From Pseudomonadota bacterium (GTDB taxonomy: Bacteria; Pseudomonadota; Alphaproteobacteria; Ferrovibrionales; Ferrovibrionaceae), in the NCBI GenBank assembly GCA_021793055.1, contig JAJYTL010000113.1:1-9017 (forward strand): a DNA stretch of 9,017 nt, written 5' to 3'. The notes beneath the pieces were generated by a model. The model did not search any database. It worked only from the letters and a program-made list of their open reading frames with translations, and had not been told where the DNA came from. A program made the translations under genes and the position numbers. Below, in pieces: positions 1 to 7,684 of the stretch. The stretch's first letter is position 1; each line of letters opens with the position of its first letter.

Positions 1-800
1 GGCGTTATATAGGCTGCCTTATGGGCTTGGTACTCCTTTTCGAGATCGGCCTCGCTGATCTTGATTTGGTCGGCCACCGCGGACGGATCGAGCGTGATGA
101 AGCTGATGGTGCGGTATTCCGGCGCAGTGTAGCGGGCTGCGTGCGCGTGGTAATAGGCGTCGAGCGTTTTCGCGTCGGGATCGGCGATCGAGGAGAGCGG
201 CGGCGGCGGAAGGAGCAGGAGATTGGCGGTCCGCTGCTCGGCCTCGTAACGAAACAGGGCATCGACCAGGGTCGCGGGCGCGGTCTGCACGCCGGCCACG
301 ACCGCGTCGATCAGCTCTTGGCGGACTAGGTTCCCGCGCACGAGTTGAACGTAATACGCCTCGCTCCAGCCCTGGTTCGCGAGAATGCGGTCGAACAGCG
401 CTTTATCGAATTGGCCCGACTGACCGGCGAAATTCTTGTCGGCGCGGATGTTGTCGGCGACGACACGGTTGCTCACCACGACGTGGAGACGAGCCGCCTC
501 CTGGTCGAGCAGGACGCGGTTCGTGATCTGCGCCAGGGCCAGGTTGGGCAGGCCCATGCGGCGCGCTTGCGCGGCGTCGACCGTCGAGCCGAGTTGCTCG
601 GAGGCATTGGTGACGATACGGCGATATTCCGTCTGGAAGGCGGCGGCGGTGATTTTCTCGCCGCCGACCGTTGCCACCGAGGTGTCGACATGGCCGGTGA
701 GAAAATCGCCGATCCCCCACACTCCAAAACTTAGAACCAAGAGAAACAGCAAGAAGCGAACGATCCACGAGCTCGCGCTCTTGCGCATTGATGAGAGCAT
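1..800 (-). CDS. ppiD: PpiD/SurA-like membrane-anchored peptidyl-prolyl isomerase, N-terminal part (cut by window edge)
   Basis: An open minus-strand frame runs 266 codons from ATG at 800 to the left edge without a stop. Seen: a short basic N-terminus (R6, K7), one hydrophobic segment at about residues 13-33 containing FLLFLLVLSFGVWGIG, then a soluble region with VATVGGEKITAAAF (about 43-56), which matches the start of the SurA_N/PpiD chaperone fold, followed by helical, charged sequence to residue 266. Known of the family: PpiD is anchored in the inner membrane with its chaperone and parvulin domains in the periplasm, and acts on newly exported proteins near SecYEG. The parvulin domain would lie beyond the left edge and is not visible, so isomerase activity is not shown. 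A second in-frame ATG at 788 is possible, but the first has better upstream sequence (AGG and GGAAAG before 800). The gene is divergent from tpiA, an arrangement common in alphaproteobacteria. It could equally be named a SurA N-terminal domain protein. Confidence 0.85.
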   Translation of the reverse strand, partial: MLSSMRKSASSWIVRFLLFLLVLSFGVWGIGDFLTGHVDTSVATVGGEKITAAAFQTEYRRIVTNASEQLGSTVDAAQARRMGLPNLALAQITNRVLLDQEAARLHVVVSNRVVADNIRADKNFAGQSGQFDKALFDRILANQGWSEAYYVQLVRGNLVRQELIDAVVAGVQTAPATLVDALFRYEAEQRTANLLLLPPPPLSSIADPDAKTLDAYYHAHAARYTAPEYRTISFITLDPSAVADQIKISEADLEKEYQAHKAAYIT

Positions 801-853
801 GACTTTCCGACCTGTTTGCGGGTCCGGCGACGACAGGCCGGGCGGCGCCGGCG

Positions 854-882
854 ATGATAGGGGCAGCCCCAAAGGCTCGCAA
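854..882 (-). promoter_or_regulatory. Candidate sigma70-type promoter for the ppiD-like gene
   Basis: Read on the minus strand, TTGCGA (877-882; 4 of 6 to TTGACA) is followed by exactly 17 bases and TATCAT (854-859; 5 of 6 to TATAAT). Transcription would begin near 847, giving a leader of about 47 bases before the ATG at 800. The spacer contains GGGGCTGCCCC, a small inverted repeat. This is a match by eye to the general consensus and has no experimental support. Confidence 0.5.
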
Positions 883-970
883 CCGGTTTGGCGGCCTAAT
901 GCCGGAGCGTATTGGCGGCATCCCGCGGCCATGCCGCTTCTCTTCGGCGGCGCGGTTTGCTAAATCCTGG

Positions 971-986
971 GGGAGGGGGCAGGGGG
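971..986 (+). promoter_or_regulatory. Ribosome binding site that fixes the tpiA start
   Basis: A purine-rich run, GGGAGGGGGCAGGGGG, ends six bases before the ATG at 993. It supports 993 over the longer in-frame ATG at 912, which would add 27 non-conserved residues. Confidence 0.7.
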
Positions 987-992
987 AACGCG

Positions 993-1763
993 ATGGCAGG
1001 ACGTCGTCGCCGGCTGATCGCCGGCAACTGGAAGATGAACGGGCTTTTCGGGCCGGGCCGGGCGGAGCTCGGCAAGTTGGCGCGGAAGCTGTTGGCCGCC
1101 CCGCCGCGGGGTGCCGACATCGTCATTTGCCCGCCGGCGACCCTGCTCAGGCCCTTCTCCGACCTGCTGCGCGAACTTGGCGCGGCGCGGCGCATCGCTC
1201 TCGGCGGCCAGGATTGCCACGGCGCGGAGTCGGGCGCCCATACCGGCGACCTCAGCGCCGAGATGCTGCGGGATGCCGGGGCGCGCTATGTCATTCTCGG
1301 CCATTCCGAGCGCCGCGCCGACCATGGCGAAAGCGATGCCTCGGTCCGGGACAAGGTGGTGGCCGCGCATCGGGCGGGGCTCACTGCTATCCTTTGCGTC
1401 GGCGAAACGGCGGCCGAGCGCGAGGCCGGCCAGGCCCTCGCGGTGGTGCGGCGCCAGATTCTCGGCTCGCTGCCGGAATCGGCCGAGGCGGCCAACACGG
1501 CGATCGCCTACGAGCCGGTCTGGGCGATCGGCAGCGGCAAGACCCCGACTGGACCGGAGATCGTCGAAGTCCACGCCGCTCTTCGGGCAACCCTGGCCGC
1601 GCGGTGGCAAGAGGCGGAAAAGGTTCGCATTCTTTATGGCGGCTCGGTCAAGCCGGGCAATGCGGCGGCGCTGCTCGGGCTTGCCGAGGTCGATGGCGCC
1701 CTGGTCGGCGGCGCCAGCCTGACGGCGGCCGAGTTCTGGCCGATCGCCGGAGCCGGGGGCTGA
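993..1763 (+). CDS. tpiA: Triose-phosphate isomerase
   Basis: Interconverts dihydroxyacetone phosphate and glyceraldehyde 3-phosphate in cytoplasmic glycolysis and gluconeogenesis. The 256-residue product has the usual family length. Visible active-site signatures, in order: GNWKMN with Asn12 and catalytic Lys14; ILGHSERR with catalytic His104; AYEPVWAIGSGKTPT with the general base Glu174 followed by the flexible loop 6; and the phosphate-binding YGGS (215-218) and GGAS (239-242). An arginine run at residues 4-7 precedes the first barrel strand and is a minor oddity. The start at 993 is chosen from the ribosome binding site and because GNWKMN then falls at the normal distance from the N-terminus. 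The gene is divergent from the ppiD-like gene and lies 118 bases before secG. No strong promoter was seen upstream: TTGGCG (888-893) with TATTGG (910-915) is weak. Confidence 0.97.
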   Translation: MAGRRRRLIAGNWKMNGLFGPGRAELGKLARKLLAAPPRGADIVICPPATLLRPFSDLLRELGAARRIALGGQDCHGAESGAHTGDLSAEMLRDAGARYVILGHSERRADHGESDASVRDKVVAAHRAGLTAILCVGETAAEREAGQALAVVRRQILGSLPESAEAANTAIAYEPVWAIGSGKTPTGPEIVEVHAALRATLAARWQEAEKVRILYGGSVKPGNAAALLGLAEVDGALVGGASLTAAEFWPIAGAGG

Positions 1764-1786
1764 CCGCCGGGCTGAAACCCGGGCGG
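1764..1786 (+). terminator. GC-rich hairpin directly after tpiA, possible weak terminator
   Basis: CCGCCGGG (1764-1771), loop CTGAAA, then CCCGGGCGG (1778-1786) forms an 8-pair stem with one bulged G, starting at the base after the tpiA stop. It is not followed by a T tract (next bases are GAATTGG), so it is a poor intrinsic terminator. It may instead protect the 3' end or act as a pause. Confidence 0.3.
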
Positions 1787-1881
1787 GAATTGGCCGAATT
1801 TGCTCCTGGCGAGCGGCGGCGCTTTCGTGTAGAAGCAGGCTTGAAAATTTCACCCCCAGTTCGAGGGCTTCTGGCGGTCCG

Positions 1882-2274
1882 ATGATTGCGGTCCTTCTGA
1901 CCATCCATGTTCTTATCGCGGTGACGCTGGTCGCGGTCATTCTGATGCAGAAATCGACCGGCGACTCGATCGGCGCGGCCAGCGCCGGGCTGATGAGCGG
2001 CCGAGGCTCGGGCAATGTCCTGACGCGGACCACCGCGATCCTCGCCACGGTGTTTTTCCTCACCTCGATCCTGCTCGCCATTCTGGCCGGGCACCATGGC
2101 CGCCCGAGCTCGATTCTGGACCTCAAGCCGGTCGCCAGCACGCCGGCGGTGCCGGCCCAGCCCACTGCGGCGCCGTCTCAAGCGCCGAAGGCTCCGGCGC
2201 CGTCGTCTTCCGCGCCGGCGGCGCCCGCCAAGCCGGCCGCGCCGTCCGGGCCGAGCGTTCCGCTGGCGAAGTAG
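1882..2274 (+). CDS. secG: Protein-export membrane protein SecG
   Basis: Small subunit of the SecYEG translocon in the inner membrane, which stimulates SecA-driven export. The 130-residue product shows two hydrophobic segments, about 2-22 and 50-70, joined by the conserved SecG loop (LMQKSTGDSIGAASAG, about 21-36, then a Gly/Ser-rich stretch and N45-V-L-T-R). Residues 82-130 form a Pro/Ala/Ser-rich, low-complexity tail with only three lysines as charged residues. Extended tails of this kind are known in alphaproteobacterial SecG, while E. coli SecG is about 110 residues. The start is supported by the membrane segment beginning at once after Met1, although no clear ribosome binding site is visible. 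A possible promoter (TAGAAG at 1830-1835 with a poor -35 box) is too weak to call. A terminator-like hairpin follows the stop. Confidence 0.93.
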   Translation: MIAVLLTIHVLIAVTLVAVILMQKSTGDSIGAASAGLMSGRGSGNVLTRTTAILATVFFLTSILLAILAGHHGRPSSILDLKPVASTPAVPAQPTAAPSQAPKAPAPSSSAPAAPAKPAAPSGPSVPLAK

Positions 2275-2285
2275 CCCCCCGCCCT

Positions 2286-2313
2286 GCGGCACCGCGTTGT
2301 GCCGCTTCCTTTC
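2286..2313 (+). terminator. Intrinsic terminator-like hairpin between secG and pyrG
   Basis: GCGGCAC (2286-2292), loop CGCGTT (2293-2298) and GTGCCGC (2299-2305) make a perfect 7-pair stem, followed by TTCCTTTC (2306-2313), a pyrimidine tract with five T. It begins 12 bases after the secG stop and ends 30 bases before the pyrG ATG. It may end the tpiA-secG transcript or act as an attenuator for pyrG. Confidence 0.5.
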
Positions 2314-2343
2314 GGGAGCAGTCCTGTGTTAGGTTATAGGCCC

Positions 2344-3975
<1,632 letters not shown>

Positions 3976-3976
3976 G

Positions 3977-4822
3977 ATGGCCGATATCCGCCATATCCGG
4001 GTCGGCGGCTTTACCATCGGTAATGATCTGCCGCTGGCGGTGATCGCCGGGCCCTGCGCGATGGAAAGCCTCGGCCACGCGCTCGATATGGCGGCAAGCC
4101 TCAAGGAAATCGCCGGCCGCCTCGGTCTCAACCTGGTCTACAAGACCTCCTTCGACAAGGCGAACCGCACCAGCATGCGCTCGAACCGGGGGCTCGGGCT
4201 CGACGCGGCCTTGCCGGTCTTCGCCGCGGTCAAACGCGAGACGGGCCTGCCGGTGCTGACCGATGTGCATTTGCCCGAGCAGTGTGCCGAGGTTGCCGCC
4301 GTGGTCGACGTCCTGCAGATTCCAGCCTTTCTCTGCCGCCAGACCGATCTTCTCGTCGCCGCGGCCAAGACCGGCAAGCCGGTGAACGTGAAGAAAGGCC
4401 AGTTCCTTGCGCCCTGGGATATGCGGAACGTGGTCGAGAAGCTCGAGGCCGCCGGCAACCGGAACGTCATGCTTTGCGAGCGCGGCGTTTCGTTCGGCTA
4501 TAATACGCTGGTGAGCGACATGCGGAGCTTGCCGATTCTCGCCGAGACCGGCTGTCCCGTGGTCTTTGATGCCACCCATTCGGTGCAGCAGCCGGGCGGG
4601 CTTGGCGGCGCCTCCGGCGGCGAGCGCCGGTTTGTTCCGGTGTTGGCGCGGGCCGCGGTCGCGATTGGCGTTGCGGCGGTGTTCCTCGAGACCCACCAGG
4701 ATCCGGACAACGCACCCTCCGACGGGCCGAACATGGTGCCGCTCGCGGCCATGCCGGCGCTGCTCGAAAGACTTTCCGAATTCGATCGCTTAGCGAAGGC
4801 GGCGCCGCCGAAAGACGGCTGA
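3977..4822 (+). CDS. kdsA: 3-deoxy-8-phosphooctulonate (KDO-8-phosphate) synthase, metal-dependent type
   Basis: Condenses phosphoenolpyruvate with arabinose 5-phosphate to KDO-8-phosphate, for the inner core of lipopolysaccharide. The product is 281 residues, a normal length. Visible signatures: IAGPCAMES (23-31), KTSFDKANRTS (56-66), LTDVH (94-98), VNVKKGQF (137-144) and FDATHSVQQPGG (197-208). Cys27, His201, Glu238 and Asp249 match in kind and spacing the metal ligands known from the Aquifex enzyme (Cys11, His185, Glu222, Asp233). The metal-independent E. coli type has Asn in place of this Cys. A metal-dependent enzyme is therefore inferred. The ATG at 3977 is one base after the pyrG stop, so translational coupling is likely. 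Its nearest paralogue family, DAHP synthase, is excluded by the KANRTS motif, where Asn is the KDO-8-phosphate synthase residue. Confidence 0.96.
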   Translation: MADIRHIRVGGFTIGNDLPLAVIAGPCAMESLGHALDMAASLKEIAGRLGLNLVYKTSFDKANRTSMRSNRGLGLDAALPVFAAVKRETGLPVLTDVHLPEQCAEVAAVVDVLQIPAFLCRQTDLLVAAAKTGKPVNVKKGQFLAPWDMRNVVEKLEAAGNRNVMLCERGVSFGYNTLVSDMRSLPILAETGCPVVFDATHSVQQPGGLGGASGGERRFVPVLARAAVAIGVAAVFLETHQDPDNAPSDGPNMVPLAAMPALLERLSEFDRLAKAAPPKDG

Positions 4823-4843
4823 GCGGAAGGCTGGGCGTTCCTC

Positions 4844-4865
4844 GCCGCCGCGGCCGGTCGGCGGC
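4844..4865 (+). other. GC-rich hairpin between kdsA and the transporter gene
   Basis: GCCGCCG (4844-4850) and CGGCGGC (4859-4865) form a perfect 7-pair stem around an 8-base loop, 21 bases after the kdsA stop. TCCCGTGG follows, with no T tract, so a classical terminator is unlikely. It could be an mRNA 3'-end stabiliser or simply a product of high GC. It lies immediately before the GTG at 4870 and makes that codon a less likely start for the next gene. Confidence 0.3.
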
Positions 4866-4941
4866 TCCCGTGGCGCAACGCTCGCCTTCTCGAATTCTCT
4901 TGTTTCATGTTCCGGCGCCGGCCGGTGAAAGCGGTAGGGCG

Positions 4942-5862
4942 GTGACCACCAGCGCAACCCAGAACGACGTCGATCTCGGGCCGCAGGGCGGCTCGATCGG
5001 GCGCGGCATCCTTTACATGTGCCTTGCCGTCTCGATTTTTCCGTTCCTGAACGCGGCAGCGAAATACCTCGGGAATCACTACCCCGTGTCGGAGGTGGTA
5101 TGGGCGCGCTACACCGGGCATCTGGTCTACATGGTCATCGTTTTCGCGCCGAAGCGGCGGCTCAGGCTGTTCGTGACCCGACAGTTCAAGATGCAGATTC
5201 TGCGCTCGCTGCTGCTTTTCGCATCGACGGTGTTCTATTTCATCGCCCTGGTGAAGGTGCCGCTCGCCACCGCGGCGGCGGTGACCTTCGTCGCGCCGAT
5301 GATCGCGACCGCGCTTTCGGTGCCGCTGCTTGGCGAGAAGGTGGGGCCGCGGCGCTGGGCGGCGGTGGTTGCCGGCTTCGTCGGCGCCCTCATGATCGTT
5401 CGTCCGGGCGGCGGTCTCGGGATTTACGGGGCCACGTTCTTGCTGCTGAATGCCTTCTGCTATGGCCTTTACCAAGTGTTGTCGCGGCGCATGGCGCGGC
5501 TCGATCCAGCGGATATTTCGATCACCTATGTCGCCCTCGTCGGGGTGGTATTGAGCTCCCTCGTTGCGCCGTTTCAATGGCGCATGCCATCGAGCCTGTT
5601 CGACGCCCTGGTGTTCCTCAGTCTCGGCCTCTCGGGCGGGTTCGCCCATTACTTCATCGTCAAGTCCCTCGAGCATGGGCCGGTTTCGGTGCTGGCCCCG
5701 TTCAACTACGGCCAACTGATCGGCGCGACGGTGCTCGGCTTTTTCCTGTTCGGCTCCTTCCCGGACGCTTGGACCTGGGCCGGGGCGGCGGTGATCGTGG
5801 CGAGCGGGCTTTACATCGCCTATCGCGAGAGCCGCGCCGCCCGGCGCGCCCGCACCGTCTGA
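4942..5862 (+). CDS. EamA/DMT-superfamily transporter, substrate unknown
   Basis: Inner-membrane carrier of the drug/metabolite transporter superfamily. From GTG at 4942 the product is 306 residues, the usual length, with about ten hydrophobic segments in two similar halves. In the first half, a membrane segment (about 21-38) is followed by WARY (54-57), then AVTFVAPMIATALSVPLLGE (113-132) with the conserved Glu before the next helix. The second half has the equivalent APFNYGQLIGATVLGFFLFG (252-271) and ends in a basic tail (RESRAARRAR). Family members carry amino acids, nucleosides, riboflavin, SAM or other metabolites, and the sequence read by eye does not decide among them. The start is uncertain: in-frame GTG at 4870 would add 24 residues without a membrane segment, and neither GTG has a well-spaced ribosome binding site. 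It stands between kdsA and eno, separate from the coupled pyrG-kdsA pair. Confidence 0.85.
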   Translation: MTTSATQNDVDLGPQGGSIGRGILYMCLAVSIFPFLNAAAKYLGNHYPVSEVVWARYTGHLVYMVIVFAPKRRLRLFVTRQFKMQILRSLLLFASTVFYFIALVKVPLATAAAVTFVAPMIATALSVPLLGEKVGPRRWAAVVAGFVGALMIVRPGGGLGIYGATFLLLNAFCYGLYQVLSRRMARLDPADISITYVALVGVVLSSLVAPFQWRMPSSLFDALVFLSLGLSGGFAHYFIVKSLEHGPVSVLAPFNYGQLIGATVLGFFLFGSFPDAWTWAGAAVIVASGLYIAYRESRAARRARTV

Positions 5863-5865
5863 AGG

Positions 5866-5894
5866 TTGTTTCCGGCAAACGAACACGCTATCCC
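5866..5894 (+). promoter_or_regulatory. Weak candidate promoter for eno
   Basis: TTGTTT (5866-5871), 17 bases, then TATCCC (5889-5894): three of six consensus matches in each box, but the most important positions and the spacing are right. Transcription would start near 5901, about 25 bases before the eno ATG. It lies in the 63-base gap after the transporter stop. Confidence 0.28.
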
Positions 5895-5912
5895 TTCGCC
5901 ATCACGCCATTC

Positions 5913-5920
5913 AGGGAGGA
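5913..5920 (+). promoter_or_regulatory. Strong ribosome binding site of eno
   Basis: AGGGAGGA lies five bases before the ATG at 5926, a near-ideal Shine-Dalgarno match. It decides for 5926 over the in-frame ATG at 5866, and it is the strongest such site on the plus strand here, in keeping with high expression of enolase. Confidence 0.75.
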
Positions 5921-5925
5921 CCGTC

Positions 5926-7209
5926 ATGAGTGCGATCGTCGATATCAAGGCGCGGGAGATCCTCGATAGCCGGGGCAATCCCACCGTCGAGGTCGAGGTG
6001 GCGGTGGAATCCGGCGCGCTGGGGCGGGCTGCGGTGCCGTCGGGCGCCTCGACGGGGAGCCACGAAGCGGTCGAGCTTCGCGATGGCGATGCCAAGCGCT
6101 TTGGCGGCAAGGGGGTCCTGCAGGCGGTCGCCGCGGTGCAGGGCGAGCTTTTCGATGCCTTGTCCGGCCGCGAGGCCAGCGATCAGGTAGCGATCGACCG
6201 GGCGATGATCGAGCTCGACGGGACCGAGAACAAGGGTCGCCTCGGCGCCAATGCCATTCTCGGCGTCAGCCTCGCGGTGGCCAAGGCGGCGGCGGCGGAA
6301 TCGGGCTTGGCCCTTTGGCGCTACATCGGCGGCGCCGGCGCGCAGGTTCTGCCGGTGCCGATGATGAACGTGGTCAACGGCGGCGCGCACGCCGACAATC
6401 CAATCGATATCCAGGAATTCATGATCGTGCCGGCGGGATTCAGCCGCTTCGCCGACGCGCTTCGCGCCGGGTCCGAGATCTTCCAGAGCTTGAAGCGCGA
6501 ACTGAAGAAAGCCGGACACAACACCAATGTCGGCGATGAGGGCGGGTTCGCGCCGGCACTGTCTTCGACGCGGGCCGCGCTCGATTTCATCCTTCGCGCC
6601 ATCGAGGGCGCCGGTTACCAGCCGGGCAAGGACATCTGGCTCGCGCTCGATGCCGCCGCTAACGAATTCTATCGCGACGGTGCCTACCGCATCGAGGGCC
6701 AGAGCTTGAAGGCGGCGGACCTGGTCGCCTATTACGGCAAGCTCGTTGACGACTATCCGATCGTCTCGCTCGAGGACGGCATGGCCGAGGACGATTGGCC
6801 GGGCTGGGCAACCTTGACGTCGGCTCTGGGCGGGCGCGTTCAGCTGGTCGGCGACGATCTGTTCGTGACCAACCCGGCGCGGCTTCAAGAGGGCGTGGAC
6901 CGCGGCATCGGCAACGCCATTCTGGTTAAGCTCAACCAGATCGGCACCCTGACCGAGACCTTGGCGGCGATCGACCTCGCAACGCGGAACGCCTACCGCG
7001 CCGTGATCTCGCATCGCTCGGGTGAAACTGAGGACACCACCATCGCCGATCTCGCGGTGGCGACCGGCTGCGGCCAGATCAAGACCGGCTCGCTCGCTCG
7101 CACCGATCGGCTCGCCAAATACAATCAGCTTCTCCGCATCGAAGAAGCGCTGGGCGGGGTGGCGCTCTATGCCGGGCCGGCGGCGTTCCGGACCTTGGCG
7201 AAAGCCTGA
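5926..7209 (+). CDS. eno: Enolase (phosphopyruvate hydratase)
   Basis: Interconverts 2-phosphoglycerate and phosphoenolpyruvate in glycolysis; in many bacteria it is also part of the RNA degradosome. The 427-residue product has normal length. Seen: the N-terminal AREILDSRGNPTVEVEV (9-25), the mobile loop VPSGASTGSHEA (37-48), GHNTNVGDEGGFAP (197-210) with catalytic Glu205, the magnesium ligands Asp242, Glu283 (SLEDGMAEDD) and Asp310 (VGDDLFVTN), catalytic Lys335 in the signature ILVKLNQIGTLTET (332-345), SHRSGETEDTTIADLAVA (362-379) binding the phosphate through His363-Arg364-Ser365, and Lys386. No key residue is missing. The start is fixed by the ribosome binding site at 5913-5920. The product of this enzyme, phosphoenolpyruvate, is a substrate of the nearby KdsA, and the pathway continues to the pyruvate dehydrogenase genes downstream. 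Confidence 0.98.
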   Translation: MSAIVDIKAREILDSRGNPTVEVEVAVESGALGRAAVPSGASTGSHEAVELRDGDAKRFGGKGVLQAVAAVQGELFDALSGREASDQVAIDRAMIELDGTENKGRLGANAILGVSLAVAKAAAAESGLALWRYIGGAGAQVLPVPMMNVVNGGAHADNPIDIQEFMIVPAGFSRFADALRAGSEIFQSLKRELKKAGHNTNVGDEGGFAPALSSTRAALDFILRAIEGAGYQPGKDIWLALDAAANEFYRDGAYRIEGQSLKAADLVAYYGKLVDDYPIVSLEDGMAEDDWPGWATLTSALGGRVQLVGDDLFVTNPARLQEGVDRGIGNAILVKLNQIGTLTETLAAIDLATRNAYRAVISHRSGETEDTTIADLAVATGCGQIKTGSLARTDRLAKYNQLLRIEEALGGVALYAGPAAFRTLAKA

Positions 7210-7268
7210 GGGACGCCGGCCGGGTCGCGCGCCGGGCGGTGAAGGCTCTGCCAGACTAGCGTTTTCTG

Positions 7269-7299
7269 TTGACCTGGCTAGCGGTCTTTGATTCGATTC
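7269..7299 (+). promoter_or_regulatory. Candidate ftsB promoter overlapping two tandem GANTC sites
   Basis: TTGACC (7269-7274; 5 of 6 to the -35 consensus), 17 bases, then TTCGAT (7292-7297; 3 of 6 to the -10 consensus). Two adjacent GATTC sites (7290-7294 and 7295-7299) cover the -10 region. GANTC is the target of the CcrM methylase found in many alphaproteobacteria. Transcription from this promoter would start at or next to the ftsB ATG at 7304, which has no visible ribosome binding site. Promoter and methylation control are both inferences. Confidence 0.38.
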
Positions 7300-7303
7300 G
7301 TTT

Positions 7304-7654
7304 ATGAGGTTGATAGACGAGGTCCGCCGCCGCGGCAAAGCCGCGATCCTGCCGGTGCTCTGCACCTCGGCGATCGTCTATTTTGGCTATTATCTCATCT
7401 ACGGCGGCCAAGGCCTTTATGCCTATGCCCGGCTTCGCCAGCAGGTCGAGATCGCCCAAAACGTCGTCAAGTCGACGGCGGCGGCTCGCGACCGCTTGGC
7501 GCAACGGATTGCCTTGCTGCAGCCCGATCATATCGATCCCGACATGTTGAGCGAGTTGGCGCGCCGCGACCTCAACTTGGCGCAGCCGGACGACCTCGTC
7601 ATCTTCTTTTACGGCCGCGCGAGCAACGGTCCGGCAGCGGCGAAATTCCATTGA
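7304..7654 (+). CDS. ftsB: Cell division protein FtsB (DivIC/septum formation initiator family)
   Basis: Small bitopic membrane protein that, with FtsL and FtsQ, links early and late division proteins and activates septal peptidoglycan synthesis. The 116-residue product has a short basic N-terminus (R2, R8-R10, K12), one membrane segment at about 14-33, then GGQGLYAYARLRQQVE (34-49) leading into a coiled coil to about 72, and the family's C-terminal block HIDPDMLSELARRDLNLAQP (76-95) followed by DDLVIFF. This order and length match FtsB/DivIC. The position between eno and pdhA is the common alphaproteobacterial one, and in E. coli too ftsB lies near eno. The start is supported by the topology; no Shine-Dalgarno sequence is visible before it. 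The last ten residues are low complexity. Confidence 0.92.
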   Translation: MRLIDEVRRRGKAAILPVLCTSAIVYFGYYLIYGGQGLYAYARLRQQVEIAQNVVKSTAAARDRLAQRIALLQPDHIDPDMLSELARRDLNLAQPDDLVIFFYGRASNGPAAAKFH

Positions 7655-7684
7655 TTGGCGCGATCCGCGGTAATTCGTGCGGAT

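Noticed and set aside
854..1885. Plus-strand open frame of 343 codons across tpiA
   Set aside because: It is a shifted-frame shadow of tpiA rich in Arg and Gly, while the tpiA frame carries every catalytic motif.
2299..2343. Longer pyrG start at 2299
   Set aside because: The extra 15 residues lie in the hairpin region and are not part of the CTP synthase N-terminus; 2344 gives the canonical start of the protein.
5866..5925. Longer eno start at 5866
   Set aside because: There is a near-perfect ribosome binding site just before 5926, and the enolase N-terminus is canonical from there.
7210..7260. Terminator after eno
   Set aside because: The CCGGC/GCCGG arms are only five pairs, the loop is long, and no T tract follows.
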